DNA of 64,000 bases from Flavobacterium hankyongi (GCF_036840915.1 NZ_CP085725.1:2480001-2544000); one strand, 5' to 3'; counted from the stretch's first letter, positions 17,632 through 26,539 are shown. The notes: generated by a model not told the origin, from the sequence alone. Made by a program: numbers and translations.

Positions 17632-17946
17632 TTATTCTCTTATTTTATTAAAATTGAAATTCCAATTTATACTTATATCCAACCAAGTTGGGTTCATTTC
17701 TTTAATTAAATTTAATTTCCAATCTCTTTTCCATTTTTTTAATTGTTTCTCACGCATTGTCGCTTCAAACCCATTTTTCCATTCTTCGAAATAAACTAAT
17801 TTGTCACAATTATATTTGGCAGTAAATGAATTTGGATAAACTTTTAATTTATGTTCTTTAACTCTTTCTAATAAGTTATCCGTAACCCCTACATATATAA
17901 CACCATTAGGTTTATTTGTCATTATGTAGATATACCATAATTTCAT
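17632..17946 (-). CDS. Small GIY-YIG nuclease-domain protein
   Basis: 104 aa, consisting of little more than one GIY-YIG domain: WYIYIMTNKPNGVIYVGVTDNL carries the paired Tyr/Gly motif, followed by the conserved Arg (LLERVKEHK), a central YF--W region, and the metal-binding Glu in EATMREKQLKKWKRDWK. Single-domain proteins of this type (YhbQ/UPF0213 relatives) are abundant in Bacteroidetes, with no settled function. The gene is embedded in an unrelated operon between dut and a nucleotidyltransferase and is bracketed by two palindromes of similar design, which suggests a small mobile or palindrome-associated unit. Confidence 0.88.
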   Translation of the reverse strand: MKLWYIYIMTNKPNGVIYVGVTDNLLERVKEHKLKVYPNSFTAKYNCDKLVYFEEWKNGFEATMREKQLKKWKRDWKLNLIKEMNPTWLDISINWNFNFNKIRE

Positions 17947-17960
17947 TTTTATTACAAAAG

Positions 17961-17980
17961 ATTCCTGCTTTCGCAGGAAT
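17961..17980. repeat. GAAA-loop palindrome on the other side of the GIY-YIG gene
   Basis: ATTCCTGC-TTTC-GCAGGAAT: a perfect 8-bp stem; the loop reads GAAA on the minus strand. It shares the GC-GAAA-GC core with 17596-17615, and the two are inverted relative to each other. It ends at the dut stop codon. Confidence 0.72.
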
Positions 17981-18414
17981 TATTTTACTCCGGTGCTACC
18001 AAAACCTCCTTCTCCTCTGTCTGTATCAGACAAAACTTCTACTGGATGCCAAAAAATACGCTCGTGTTTTGCAATAACTAATTGAGCAATGCGCTCTCCG
18101 TTTTCTATATCGAAGAAATCGTTTGATAAATTTACTAAAATAACCCCTACTTCGCCTCTATAATCTGCATCAATTGTACCAGGTGAATTTAAAACTGTAA
18201 TTCCTTTTTTGAATGCCAATCCGCTTCGAGGACGAACTTGTGCTTCATATCCTTCTGGTAGTTCAATGAATAGTCCTGTTTTCACTAAAACTCTTCCTAA
18301 TGGCGGAATGGTGATAGTTTCATCAAGATTTGCTCTTAAATCCATTCCTGCAGATAAATCTGTTTCGTAATGTGGTAAAGGGTGTTGCGACTTGTTGATG
18401 ATTTTGATTTCCAT
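17980..18414 (-). CDS. dut: dUTP diphosphatase
   Basis: 144 aa trimeric dUTPase that hydrolyses dUTP to dUMP and PPi, keeping uracil out of DNA and feeding dTMP synthesis. All five family motifs are present in order: [46 protein letters not shown], and the C-terminal P-loop-like [13 protein letters not shown] 18414 (MEIKIINKS) is the right start: a longer reading from 18447 would translate the edge of the structured repeat (MPLLSGLKN) and has no family support. It follows the flippase gene with the repeat between, and its stop codon touches a palindrome. Confidence 0.95.
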   Translation of the reverse strand: MEIKIINKSQHPLPHYETDLSAGMDLRANLDETITIPPLGRVLVKTGLFIELPEGYEAQVRPRSGLAFKKGITVLNSPGTIDADYRGEVGVILVNLSNDFFDIENGERIAQLVIAKHERIFWHPVEVLSDTDRGEGGFGSTGVK

Positions 18415-18426
18415 ACTTATATTTTT

Positions 18427-18518
18427 TAGCCCCGATAATAGCGGCATCCTTTTTGAAGGTTATTGAGGTTTTCGAAATGACCTTTAAAAAGATATAGCGG
18501 ATAGCGGGAAATAGCTCC
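18427..18518. repeat. Structured intergenic repeat, copy 2
   Basis: Same shoulders as copy 1 (TAGCCCCGAT, AGCGGCATCC on one side; GATATAGCGGATAGC, GGAAATAGCT on the other). The central stem is 12 bp with one G-T pair (18449-18460 with 18480-18491) and is unrelated in sequence to the stem of copy 1. It lies between the flippase stop and the dut start. Confidence 0.78.
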
Positions 18519-18524
18519 TGAAAA

Positions 18525-19976
18525 TTATTGTTGTTTTTTTAAGATTTTTAGAATAGTTGTTTTTTCATTACGATAAATATAGTAAGCAAAAAGGATTAAG
18601 GCAAATATTCCGAAGATATAACTGTTTCGCAATATTGGAACATAAAATGATAATGTTGATAGTAATGTCGAAACACCTATATATCCTATAATTTTTTCCA
18701 TATCATAGGGTATTGGATATTTTTTTTGTCCCAAATAATAGGATATTATCATCATACTTCCATAGGCTACTATAGTTGCTATTGCTGATCCGTAGTAGCT
18801 TAATGTAGGTACTAACCAAAAATTAAATAATAGGGTCAACAAGGCTCCAAAAATTGAAATTATAGCTCCAACATGAGTTTTGTTGATTAATTTATACCAA
18901 ACAGAAAGATTAGTATAAATACCTAAAAAGAAATTAGCCAAAACAATTAGCGGAACAACATTCATTGCATCCCAATATTTGGGACTTGGCACTAAAAGTT
19001 GTTTTAAAAGATCAATAAAAACAATTACAAAAAGTAAAATAAATGATCCAGAGATTACAAAATATTTTGTGATTGTTGCATACGTTTGAGATGCGTTTTC
19101 CTTATCGGCATGACTAAAGAAAAAAGGTTCAATTCCAAGGGTATAAGCCGTTCTAAATAATACCATGAACATTCCCAATTTATAACAAGCCGAATAGGCG
19201 CCAATATCTGCTTTAGGAACATTGAATTTTTCAAGTAAAATTTTATCGAAATGTTCATTGATTGCAAACCCAATTCCCGCTATAAGTATAGGTAAACCAT
19301 AACGCATCATTTTTTTCCAAAGCTCATAATCAAAATGCCAGTTGATTTTAAAGTAATTATTTGAAACCACAATAAAGGTGAACAAACTCGCTAATAAATT
19401 AGATACAAAAATGTATCCTACTTGAAAATTTTCAAAATAAAAAGTGCTTAAAATATTATCCTTAGAAAGATTAGGCAAAACCATTAAGAAGAAAATATTA
19501 AGCCCAAAATTGATACCTACATTTGCAATTTTTATTACGGCATACTTCATAGGTCTGCTTTCTGCTCTAAATTTAGAAAACGGGATAATGACCAAAGCAT
19601 CTAATACTAAAATCCAAATAGTATAAGTGATATACTCAGTTTTTACGTTAATCCAATCGGCAATAGTTTCTCTATAAATTAAGCTTATGCATAAGAAAAT
19701 AATTGATGACCAAAAAAGAGATACTGTCGAAGTAGAAATCACATTTTTTTTATCCTCTTCTATATTGTAAAATCGGAAGAAGGCTGTTTCCATTCCGTAG
19801 GAAAGAATGACATTAAAAAAAACCAGATATGCAAATATAATGGAGACATCTGCAAATTCTGCCTTAGGCAAAGCATGCACATATAATGGATTAAGCATAA
19901 AGCTTATCATTCTAGGCAATACTGTTGCCAACCCATAAATCAAAGTTTGTTTGAAAAGGCTTTTATAGACGCTCAA
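18525..19976 (-). CDS. Polysaccharide flippase (MATE/Wzx-like membrane protein)
   Basis: 483 aa with about 12-14 hydrophobic helices and few charges. The N-terminus, FKQTLIYGLATVLPRMISFMLNPLYV, is typical of the polysaccharide_synt family of lipid-linked oligosaccharide flippases. Later features such as YGLPILIAGIGFAINEHFDKILLE agree. It would move undecaprenyl-linked saccharide units across the inner membrane. The substrate is unknown, and no O-antigen polymerase is adjacent. It leads the minus-strand run down to the EnvC-like gene, with a TACATTTG -7 element 20 bp before its start. Confidence 0.87.
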   Translation of the reverse strand: MSVYKSLFKQTLIYGLATVLPRMISFMLNPLYVHALPKAEFADVSIIFAYLVFFNVILSYGMETAFFRFYNIEEDKKNVISTSTVSLFWSSIIFLCISLIYRETIADWINVKTEYITYTIWILVLDALVIIPFSKFRAESRPMKYAVIKIANVGINFGLNIFFLMVLPNLSKDNILSTFYFENFQVGYIFVSNLLASLFTFIVVSNNYFKINWHFDYELWKKMMRYGLPILIAGIGFAINEHFDKILLEKFNVPKADIGAYSACYKLGMFMVLFRTAYTLGIEPFFFSHADKENASQTYATITKYFVISGSFILLFVIVFIDLLKQLLVPSPKYWDAMNVVPLIVLANFFLGIYTNLSVWYKLINKTHVGAIISIFGALLTLLFNFWLVPTLSYYGSAIATIVAYGSMMIISYYLGQKKYPIPYDMEKIIGYIGVSTLLSTLSFYVPILRNSYIFGIFALILFAYYIYRNEKTTILKILKKQQ

Positions 19977-19995
19977 AGTGTATTTTATTAAAAGA

Positions 19996-20003
19996 CAAAT
20001 GTA
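19996..20003 (-). promoter_or_regulatory. TACATTTG -7 element for the flippase operon
   Basis: A TAnnTTTG match on the minus strand, 19 bp before the flippase start. No clear -33 TTG. Confidence 0.5.
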
Positions 20004-20015
20004 ATATTTGTTTTA

Positions 20016-20456
20016 TTATGAACTTAACTGTTCTGGATTAATTATTTTTAAGAAATGATACCCTCTGGGAACAAATCCTTGATTATAATAAAATTTATGA
20101 GCGGTAAAATTTTCGACATAAGCGTCAAGAACAATCATAGTACTCCCTAACTCTTTAGCTTTAGCATCTATATAATCGGTCATGAGTTTTCCAATCCCTT
20201 TTTTTCTGTACTCTGGATGGACCACAAAATTGTCAATTTCTAGATAGGGTCCTGACCATAGCTTTACTCCTTTCCAAAAACCTGTAATTCCAACACAAAC
20301 ATCATTTTCAAAAACTGCTAACTGCTTATAATTGTGTGGTAACATTAGTGACAAGTATTCTTTATATTTTTCGATTGTCATTTTGGGATATAAAAAATGT
20401 ATTGTCTCTATTTGAGTCAACATCTCTTCAATCGTAGTAAGTTCTTTTAGTTGCAT
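20016..20456 (-). CDS. GNAT-family N-acetyltransferase
   Basis: 146 aa, one GNAT domain. The acetyl-CoA-binding motif A is readable: VVHPEYRKKGIGKLMTDYIDAKAKELG (R-x-x-G-x-G/A pattern), with a preceding beta-strand LEIDNFVV and a C-terminal NFTAHKFYYNQGFVPRG typical of the family's last strands. The substrate is unknown. It is divergent from the S9A peptidase with about 50 bp between starts. It ends 39 bp before the flippase start and could be partly co-transcribed with that run. Confidence 0.85.
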   Translation of the reverse strand: MQLKELTTIEEMLTQIETIHFLYPKMTIEKYKEYLSLMLPHNYKQLAVFENDVCVGITGFWKGVKLWSGPYLEIDNFVVHPEYRKKGIGKLMTDYIDAKAKELGSTMIVLDAYVENFTAHKFYYNQGFVPRGYHFLKIINPEQLSS

Positions 20457-20486
20457 AAAATAGTTTTAGCATGTATAAAATTACGG

Positions 20487-20494
20487 TACTTTTG
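20487..20494 (+). promoter_or_regulatory. TACTTTTG -7 element for the S9A peptidase gene
   Basis: A TAnnTTTG match 15 bp before ATG 20510. It lies downstream of the ATG at 20471 and therefore argues against that longer start. Confidence 0.55.
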
Positions 20495-20509
20495 CCGAAA
20501 ACTTATAAA

Positions 20510-22597
20510 ATGCAATTAAAATTTATTTTAGCCCTTTTTTGCTTTAGCATATTTTCACAGTCACAAAGCAGCATTGAAACTAAAAAAGTAGAAAACATTA
20601 TCACAAAACATGGACTAACCTTTAATGATGAATATTCATGGTTAGAAAAAATGGATTCTGACGAAACAAAAAGCTGGGTTAGTAGACAAAACGCTTATGC
20701 TGAAGGTTATTATGCAGCAGTTAAAAAATCTGTATCAACCAAAGAAACGATCAAAATTTACGATCAAAACTCAACGGGTTCATTACCTTCTATAAGGGGA
20801 AGATACTTTTACAAACTATTAACTGTAGATAATAAAAAGTCTCCTTACTTATTCATGCTTAAAAAATTAGACGAAGAACCAATTGAATTAGTCAACCCTA
20901 ATAAAATATATAAAAACAAAAATGTAAATATTGAAAACTATTATCCTTCAAAAAATTCTAATTACTTAGCATATTCATTACGAATTGATGGAAGTGATAA
21001 ATTAGAAATTAGATTTTTAGACATTAACAGAAAAGAGAAATTAAAGGACACATTAATTAATGTTAAATTTTCAAATGTGTCTTGGAATAAAGATTTAGGT
21101 GTTTTTTATAAATTAAATTCTAATAAAAATCAATTTGAAAAGGATTCTACTTATCATGTATTTTATCACAGAATGAATACAACACAAGATAAAGATGAAC
21201 TTGTTTATGATGGAACAAAATCAAATAAAGATGTTCAATTTTTTACTTCTAAATCTAACTTTTTTTTGATTGAAAAAGATAATGAAAGTAATAAAAAAAG
21301 TTATTATTATTCCAACTTAGATGATCAGAATTTCACATTGACTAAGTTTTATGAAAGTGCTAATGGTGAATTTAGATTTATAAACTATCATGCTGGCAGA
21401 ATTTATTATTCAACTGACAAATATAATTGGGGAGAGGTTCGCTATTTTAATTTAAAAAATAAATCAGATGATAAACAAATTATTCCACAATTTTACAATC
21501 ACTTATTAGTAAACACATCTTTCACTGATAATTATTTATTTTGCAAATACAAAACACTTGGTAAAACATATCTATCTGTTTATGATTATGAAGGGAAGTT
21601 TATTAAGAAAATAGAAACCCCTATTGGAAGTAATATCTCTTTCCAAAACTTTGACGAAGAAACTAAAGACATTTACTTTACCGTTTCTTCATATACTATA
21701 CCTAACAGAAATTTTAGAGTTAATTTATTAAATAGTAAAGACCCTGAACAGGTTTTTACTTCAGTAAATAGAGCTAAACCAACAGTATTTCCATTAGATT
21801 ATTTTGAAACTAAATGTATTTCTTTCAAAAATAGAGAAAATATTGATGTTCCTATTACAATCATCTATAAAAAAGGATTACAGTTAAATGGGAATAATCC
21901 TTGCTTATTAGAAGCTTATGGTGGTTTTGGTACAATTAGTGGTCCAAGATATGACAATGGTTTACTACATTTTTTAGACAAGGGTGGAGTATATGCTTTT
22001 GCCGAAATTAGAGGTGGCGGTGAAAAAGGAAAAGACTGGCACAAAAAAGGAATTGGTTTAAATAGAAAAAATGGACTTGATGATTTTATAGATGCATCAG
22101 AATTTTTAATTCAAGAAAAGTATACTAATCAAAATAAACTAGCCATTACAGGTGGATCACAAGGTGGATTGGTTGTTGGTTATGCATTAACTGAAAGACC
22201 TGATTTGTATAAATTAGCTTTACCTAAAGTTGGTGTTTTCGACATGGTAAAGTTTGATAAATTCACTATTGGAAACTTCCATCATACAGAATATGGAAAT
22301 CCAGAAATCGAAACTGAATTCAAATCAATACTTTCTTATTCTCCATTACATAAAATCAAAAAGGATGTTAACTATCCTATGACAGTTATTTTTACTGCTG
22401 ATAATGATGATAGAGTGCCTCCTTTACATTCTTATAAGTTTGCAGCAGCTTTGCAAAATAGGGAAGCCCAAAAAAACAGAATTATCTTAATCACTAAAAA
22501 AGAATTAGGTCATTATGGTGGTAATACTTACAACAAATTTGTTGAAGAAAAAGCGCAGTTTTATGATTTTTTAATTAGAGTATTAATTAAAGAGTAG
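20510..22597 (+). CDS. Prolyl oligopeptidase (S9A), secreted
   Basis: 695 aa from the chosen start. A signal peptide (MQLKFILALFCFSIFSQ) precedes an N-terminal 7-bladed propeller region and a C-terminal alpha/beta-hydrolase domain. The catalytic triad is visible: Ser550 in GGSQGG, Asp633 in DNDDRVPPLHS and His668 in LGHYGG. LLEAYGGFG and AEIRGGGEKG are typical family motifs. It cleaves short peptides after proline, probably in the periplasm. The start is ATG 20510, because the upstream ATG 20471 lies before the -7 element and adds non-signal residues. It is a single-gene unit closed by a bidirectional terminator. Confidence 0.93.
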   Translation: MQLKFILALFCFSIFSQSQSSIETKKVENIITKHGLTFNDEYSWLEKMDSDETKSWVSRQNAYAEGYYAAVKKSVSTKETIKIYDQNSTGSLPSIRGRYFYKLLTVDNKKSPYLFMLKKLDEEPIELVNPNKIYKNKNVNIENYYPSKNSNYLAYSLRIDGSDKLEIRFLDINRKEKLKDTLINVKFSNVSWNKDLGVFYKLNSNKNQFEKDSTYHVFYHRMNTTQDKDELVYDGTKSNKDVQFFTSKSNFFLIEKDNESNKKSYYYSNLDDQNFTLTKFYESANGEFRFINYHAGRIYYSTDKYNWGEVRYFNLKNKSDDKQIIPQFYNHLLVNTSFTDNYLFCKYKTLGKTYLSVYDYEGKFIKKIETPIGSNISFQNFDEETKDIYFTVSSYTIPNRNFRVNLLNSKDPEQVFTSVNRAKPTVFPLDYFETKCISFKNRENIDVPITIIYKKGLQLNGNNPCLLEAYGGFGTISGPRYDNGLLHFLDKGGVYAFAEIRGGGEKGKDWHKKGIGLNRKNGLDDFIDASEFLIQEKYTNQNKLAITGGSQGGLVVGYALTERPDLYKLALPKVGVFDMVKFDKFTIGNFHHTEYGNPEIETEFKSILSYSPLHKIKKDVNYPMTVIFTADNDDRVPPLHSYKFAAALQNREAQKNRIILITKKELGHYGGNTYNKFVEEKAQFYDFLIRVLIKE

Positions 22598-22611
22598 AGA
22601 AATCGTATAAT

Positions 22612-22646
22612 AAAAAAAGTCCCAATTAATTAATGGGACTTTTTTT
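22612..22646. terminator. Bidirectional terminator between the S9A gene and atpG
   Basis: A 13-bp stem (22612-22624 with 22634-22646), loop of 9 nt, A/T tracts on both sides. It ends both the S9A transcript and the atp operon. Confidence 0.9.
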
Positions 22647-22663
22647 ATACTATAATATTATGA

Positions 22664-23521
22664 CTAACCGTTCAACGCTTCCGCTCCGCCAACAATTTCT
22701 AAGATCTCTCCAGTAATTGCAGCCTGACGCGCTTTGTTGTATGTTAATTTCAATTGATTTCTTAATTCAGTAGCATTATCTGTTGCTTTGTGCATTGCTG
22801 TCATACGTGCACCGTGCTCTGCAGCAAATGAATCACGAATAGCTTTATACAATTGTGTTTTCAATGATTTAGGAATCAAAGTCATCACAATCTCCTCTTT
22901 TGAAGGTTCAAAGATATAATCTCCAGCAACAGCAGTTCCTTTTTCAATTGGTGCCAACGGTAAAAACTGTTCCGCTTTTACTATTTGAGTTGCCGCATTT
23001 TTGAATTGGTTATATACTAATTCGATACGGTCATATTCTCCAGCAACAAATTTATCTGTAAGCAATGATGCTACATTAGCTGCATTTTCGAATGTTAAAT
23101 TATCGAAAATAGCACTTTGGTTTTCAACAATTGAATGAGTCTTCTTAAGAACGTCGTTTCCTTTTTTCCCAATAGCCAACACATCTACCTGAACACCTTG
23201 ATACTTTTCAGTGATATTTTTGATTTCTTTAATCACGTTAGTATTAAAAGCACCACATAAACCTCTGTTTGAAGTAATTGCTACTAATAATACTTTCTTT
23301 ACTTCACGTTGATTAGTATAGTCTCCACCAACCTCACCTTCTAAAGTAGCTGAAAGATTTTGCAATAATTCAGTTAATTTTTCAGCGTAAGGACGCATAG
23401 CTGTAATAGCATCTTGTGCTTTTTTAAGTTTTGCAGCCGAAACCATTTTCATCGCAGATGTAATTTGCATCGTTGATGAAACTGAAGTAATTCTATTACG
23501 GATTTCTTTTAAATTAGCCAT
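22664..23521 (-). CDS. atpG: ATP synthase F1 gamma subunit
   Basis: 285 aa central-shaft subunit that couples c-ring rotation to the catalytic beta sites. The two terminal helices are conserved: MANLKEIRNRITSVSSTMQITSAMKMVSAAKLKKAQ at the N-terminus and ELRNQLKLTYNKARQAAITGEILEIVGGAEAL at the C-terminus. The SNRGLCGAFN motif near residue 85 is the family signature. It is the last gene of the atp operon; the beta and epsilon genes do not follow, and a terminator closes the unit. The 70-bp gap from atpA holds a small inverted repeat. Confidence 0.96.
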   Translation of the reverse strand: MANLKEIRNRITSVSSTMQITSAMKMVSAAKLKKAQDAITAMRPYAEKLTELLQNLSATLEGEVGGDYTNQREVKKVLLVAITSNRGLCGAFNTNVIKEIKNITEKYQGVQVDVLAIGKKGNDVLKKTHSIVENQSAIFDNLTFENAANVASLLTDKFVAGEYDRIELVYNQFKNAATQIVKAEQFLPLAPIEKGTAVAGDYIFEPSKEEIVMTLIPKSLKTQLYKAIRDSFAAEHGARMTAMHKATDNATELRNQLKLTYNKARQAAITGEILEIVGGAEALNG

Positions 23522-23536
23522 TTTTTCTAAATTAGA

Positions 23537-23579
23537 AAATTAGCGAATCAGAAATTAGCGAATTTACATTCGCTGATTT
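23537..23579. repeat. Tandem plus inverted 12-mer in the atpA-atpG spacer
   Basis: AAATTAGCGAAT occurs at 23537-23548 and 23552-23563, and its near-perfect inverse is at 23568-23579 with a 4-nt loop. On the mRNA strand the hairpin has one C-A mismatch. It may tune processing or translation of atpG. Confidence 0.65.
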
Positions 23580-23591
23580 TCCAATTACGTA

Positions 23592-25169
23592 TTAGTTATA
23601 TTTTGCAGATACTTCTTTAGCTACTTTTTCAATAACATCAGTAATGTTGTCATCTAATTTACCAGCTTTTAAAGCGTCTAATGTATCTCTGTGTTTAGCA
23701 TTTAAGAATTCTAAGAAATCTTTTTCGAATTCTTTAACTTTATTTACAGGAACGTTTCTTAATAAGTTTTTAGAACCAGCATAGATAATTGCTACCTGAT
23801 CTTCTACTGTAAACGGAGAGTTTAATCCTTGTTTTAAGATTTCTACGTTACGTTTACCTTTTTCGATTACATTTAAAGTAGCTGCATCTAAATCGGAACC
23901 AAATTTCGCGAAAGCTTCTAATTCACGGAATTGAGCTTGGTCTAATTTTAATGTACCAGATACTTTTTTCATCGATTTAATTTGCGCATTACCTCCAACA
24001 CGAGATACTGAAATACCTACGTTGATCGCAGGACGTACACCAGAATTGAATAAATCAGACTCTAAGAAAATTTGTCCGTCAGTAATCGAAATTACGTTTG
24101 TTGGGATATATGCAGAAACGTCACCCGCTTGCGTTTCGATGATTGGTAAAGCTGTTAATGAACCACCACCTTTAACGATTGGTTTCAATGACTCAGGTAA
24201 GTCGTTCATGTTTTTAGCGATATCATCATCAGCAATAACTTTAGCAGCACGCTCTAATAAACGAGAGTGTAAGTAGAAAACGTCTCCAGGGTAAGCCTCA
24301 CGTCCTGGTGGTCTTCTTAATAATAAAGACACCTCACGGTAAGCAACAGCTTGTTTAGATAAATCATCATAAACGATTAAAGCTGGACGACCAGTGTCAC
24401 GGAAGTACTCACCAATTGCAGCACCCGCGAATGGAGCATAAACCTGCATTGGAGCTGGATCAGAAGCATTAGCAGCAACAATAACTGTATAAGCCATTGC
24501 TCCTTTTTCTTCTAATGTTTTAGCAATACCTGCAACTGTAGATGCTTTTTGCCCTACAGCAACATATATACAGAATACTGGTTTCCCAGCATCATAAAAT
24601 TCTTTTTGATTAAGGATAGTATCCAAACAAACGGTAGATTTACCAGTTTGACGGTCACCAATTACCAACTCACGTTGACCTCTACCTACTGGAATCATAG
24701 CATCTACTGCTTTAATACCTGTTTGTAATGGCTCAGTTACTGGTTGACGGAAAATTACACCAGGTGCTTTACGCTCTAAAGGCATTTCGTATAAGTCACC
24801 ACCTATAGGTCCTTTTCCATCAATTGGAAAACCTAAAGTGTTTACTACACGTCCTACCATTTGCTCACCTACTTTAAGAGAAGCGATACGTTGAGTTCTT
24901 TTAGCAGTTGAACCTTCTTTTAAACCTGTAGATGGGCCTAATAATACCACACCAACATTGTCTTCTTCAAGATTCAATACGATACCTTCCATACCGTTAT
25001 CAAACTCTACTAACTCACCATATTGAACATTTGATAGCCCGTAGATACGAGCGATACCATCTCCTACTTGAAGTACTGTTCCTACTTCTTCTAGCGTAGC
25101 ACCAGATTCAAAACCTGATAATTGCTTTTTTAAGATTGCTGAAATTTCAGCAGGTTTAATATCCGCCAT
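23592..25169 (-). CDS. atpA: ATP synthase F1 alpha subunit
   Basis: 525 aa non-catalytic nucleotide-binding subunit of F1. Walker A is GDRQTGKST, Walker B region [16 protein letters not shown], and the family signature [14 protein letters not shown] (Pro-Ala-Ile-x-x-x-x-S-x-S) is present near residue 370. The N-terminal ALEKQL-type helix reads ISAILKKQL, as is usual. The length is close to typical for Bacteroidetes (about 525). It lies 14 bp after atpH in the canonical order B-E-F-H-A-G. Confidence 0.97.
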   Translation of the reverse strand: MADIKPAEISAILKKQLSGFESGATLEEVGTVLQVGDGIARIYGLSNVQYGELVEFDNGMEGIVLNLEEDNVGVVLLGPSTGLKEGSTAKRTQRIASLKVGEQMVGRVVNTLGFPIDGKGPIGGDLYEMPLERKAPGVIFRQPVTEPLQTGIKAVDAMIPVGRGQRELVIGDRQTGKSTVCLDTILNQKEFYDAGKPVFCIYVAVGQKASTVAGIAKTLEEKGAMAYTVIVAANASDPAPMQVYAPFAGAAIGEYFRDTGRPALIVYDDLSKQAVAYREVSLLLRRPPGREAYPGDVFYLHSRLLERAAKVIADDDIAKNMNDLPESLKPIVKGGGSLTALPIIETQAGDVSAYIPTNVISITDGQIFLESDLFNSGVRPAINVGISVSRVGGNAQIKSMKKVSGTLKLDQAQFRELEAFAKFGSDLDAATLNVIEKGKRNVEILKQGLNSPFTVEDQVAIIYAGSKNLLRNVPVNKVKEFEKDFLEFLNAKHRDTLDALKAGKLDDNITDVIEKVAKEVSAKYN

Positions 25170-25183
25170 AATTATATAAATAA

Positions 25184-25717
25184 TTAATTACTTAATTCTC
25201 TTTTTAAAGTTTGTAATCTGTTGGCAACAGAAGCATTGTATTGCTTATCGCCTATTCTTAAAATAAATCCTCCAATTATGGCTGGATCTACAGTGTTTTC
25301 GATAGTAACTTTTTTGCTTGAAAACTCTTTTACTTTAGCTAGAACTTTTGCTTCCAATTCAGGAGACATAGCAATAGCTGTAGTTACTTTAGCAACTTCA
25401 ACTCCGTTAGCTTCATCAAATAATTTATTGTATTCTACTGCAATAGATTCTAAAATTCCGAATCGTTTGTTTTCGAACAACAATCGAAATAAACCTTGAG
25501 TAACACCATTTACAGAAGCAAAAACTTCTAACAATGCACTGTGTTTTACTTCATTTTTAAGAGTTGGGTTTTCGATGAAATCCTTTAACTCTTTATTTTC
25601 GTTAATTGTATTCGCAATCAAAGTCATGTCTTTGCTTACCTCAGAAGCTACGCTTTTTGAGTTAGCTAAGTCTAAAATTGCTTTCGCATAGCGAATGGCT
25701 GCTCTTGTACTTGACAT
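25184..25717 (-). CDS. atpH: ATP synthase F1 delta subunit
   Basis: 177 aa peripheral-stalk subunit (bacterial delta, OSCP homologue) joining the b dimer to the top of F1. N-terminal [17 protein letters not shown] and C-terminal [33 protein letters not shown] are the recognisable family ends. It is 7 bp after atpF and 14 bp before atpA, so it is certainly operonic. Confidence 0.95.
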   Translation of the reverse strand: MSSTRAAIRYAKAILDLANSKSVASEVSKDMTLIANTINENKELKDFIENPTLKNEVKHSALLEVFASVNGVTQGLFRLLFENKRFGILESIAVEYNKLFDEANGVEVAKVTTAIAMSPELEAKVLAKVKEFSSKKVTIENTVDPAIIGGFILRIGDKQYNASVANRLQTLKRELSN

Positions 25718-25724
25718 GATAGAA

Positions 25725-26225
25725 TTAGTTTAATTTTACATCACCTAACATTTTCTCAACTAATTTTACTTGAGACTCTTTGTTAGATAATTCGTCTTTT
25801 AATAATTTTTCAGCAATTTCTAATGAAAGTGAAGATACATGAGATTTTAATTCTGCCATAGCAGCGTTTTTCTCACCTTCAATAGAAGCTTTAGCTTGTT
25901 CGATCATTTTTTGACCTTGAACTTGAGCTTCTTCTTTAGCATCAGCAATCATTTTTTCTTTGATTTCACGAGCTTCTTTAAGCATAGTATCACGCTCTAA
26001 ACGAGCTTCTTGTAAGATACGCTCATTGTTAGCTTGTAAATCTTGCATTTCTTTCTTAGCATTTTCTGCAGAAAGTAAAGCATCCTTAATACCTTCTTCT
26101 CTAGCGGTAATTGATTCCATGATTGGTTTCCACGCAAATTTCACCAATAATAAAATTAACACTAATAAGATAATAGCTTGCCAGAAGAACAAACCGAATG
26201 AAAAATCGTTAATTAATTTCTCCAT
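25725..26225 (-). CDS. atpF: ATP synthase Fo b subunit
   Basis: 166 aa. One N-terminal membrane helix (FFWQAIILLVLILLLVKFAW) followed by a long charged helix that dimerises to form the peripheral stalk: heptad-like ESITAREEGIKDALLSAENAKKEM. The FAWKPIMESITARE turn after the helix is the family hallmark. It is separated from atpE by ~90 bp that contain a stable hairpin. Confidence 0.95.
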   Translation of the reverse strand: MEKLINDFSFGLFFWQAIILLVLILLLVKFAWKPIMESITAREEGIKDALLSAENAKKEMQDLQANNERILQEARLERDTMLKEAREIKEKMIADAKEEAQVQGQKMIEQAKASIEGEKNAAMAELKSHVSSLSLEIAEKLLKDELSNKESQVKLVEKMLGDVKLN

Positions 26226-26271
26226 TATGTTGAGTATAAAATGATTTTAATTTTTTAATTGATAAAACAAC

Positions 26272-26294
26272 ACCTGTAACCAACCGTTACAGGT
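26272..26294 (-). promoter_or_regulatory. Intercistronic hairpin downstream of atpE
   Basis: A perfect 9-bp stem (26272-26280 with 26286-26294) with a 5-nt loop, 20 bp past the atpE stop, followed on the minus strand by a T-rich stretch. It is a candidate partial terminator or RNA-processing/stability element that would favour atpE mRNA, which fits the high c-subunit stoichiometry. Confidence 0.6.
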
Positions 26295-26314
26295 ATTGTT
26301 AAATGTTTTCTTTA

Positions 26315-26509
26315 TTATTTTCCTAAGATTAAAGCAGCGAATGCTAAACCTTCTAATAAAGCAGCGATAATAATCATCGCAGTTTGAATTTTTCCTGCAG
26401 CTTCTGGTTGACGAGCAATAGCGTCCATAGCAGAACCACCGATTTTACCTAAACCTAAACCAGCACCGATTACTACTAAACCTGCACCTACTAACATTGG
26501 AATGTTCAT
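26315..26509 (-). CDS. atpE: ATP synthase Fo c subunit
   Basis: 64 aa, two membrane helices with a polar loop (ARQPEA). The ion-binding carboxylate is Glu53 in ALLEGLAFAAL. The Gln and Ser/Thr ligands that mark Na+-translocating c rings are absent (GLGLGKIGG and EGLAF instead), so proton coupling is expected. This is the shortest gene of the operon; a hairpin just after it may raise its relative expression. The length is slightly below the usual 70-80, as is common in Bacteroidetes. Confidence 0.95.
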   Translation of the reverse strand: MNIPMLVGAGLVVIGAGLGLGKIGGSAMDAIARQPEAAGKIQTAMIIIAALLEGLAFAALILGK

Positions 26510-26539
26510 AATGTATATATTAAAAATTAAACTTCTAAA

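Noticed and set aside
17980..18447. Longer dut starting at 18447
   Set aside because: The added 11 residues translate the edge of the structured repeat and are not in the dUTPase family.
26315..26509. Na+-translocating ATP synthase
   Set aside because: The Gln and Ser/Thr ligands of Na+ c rings are absent near Glu53, so a proton-type ring is more likely.
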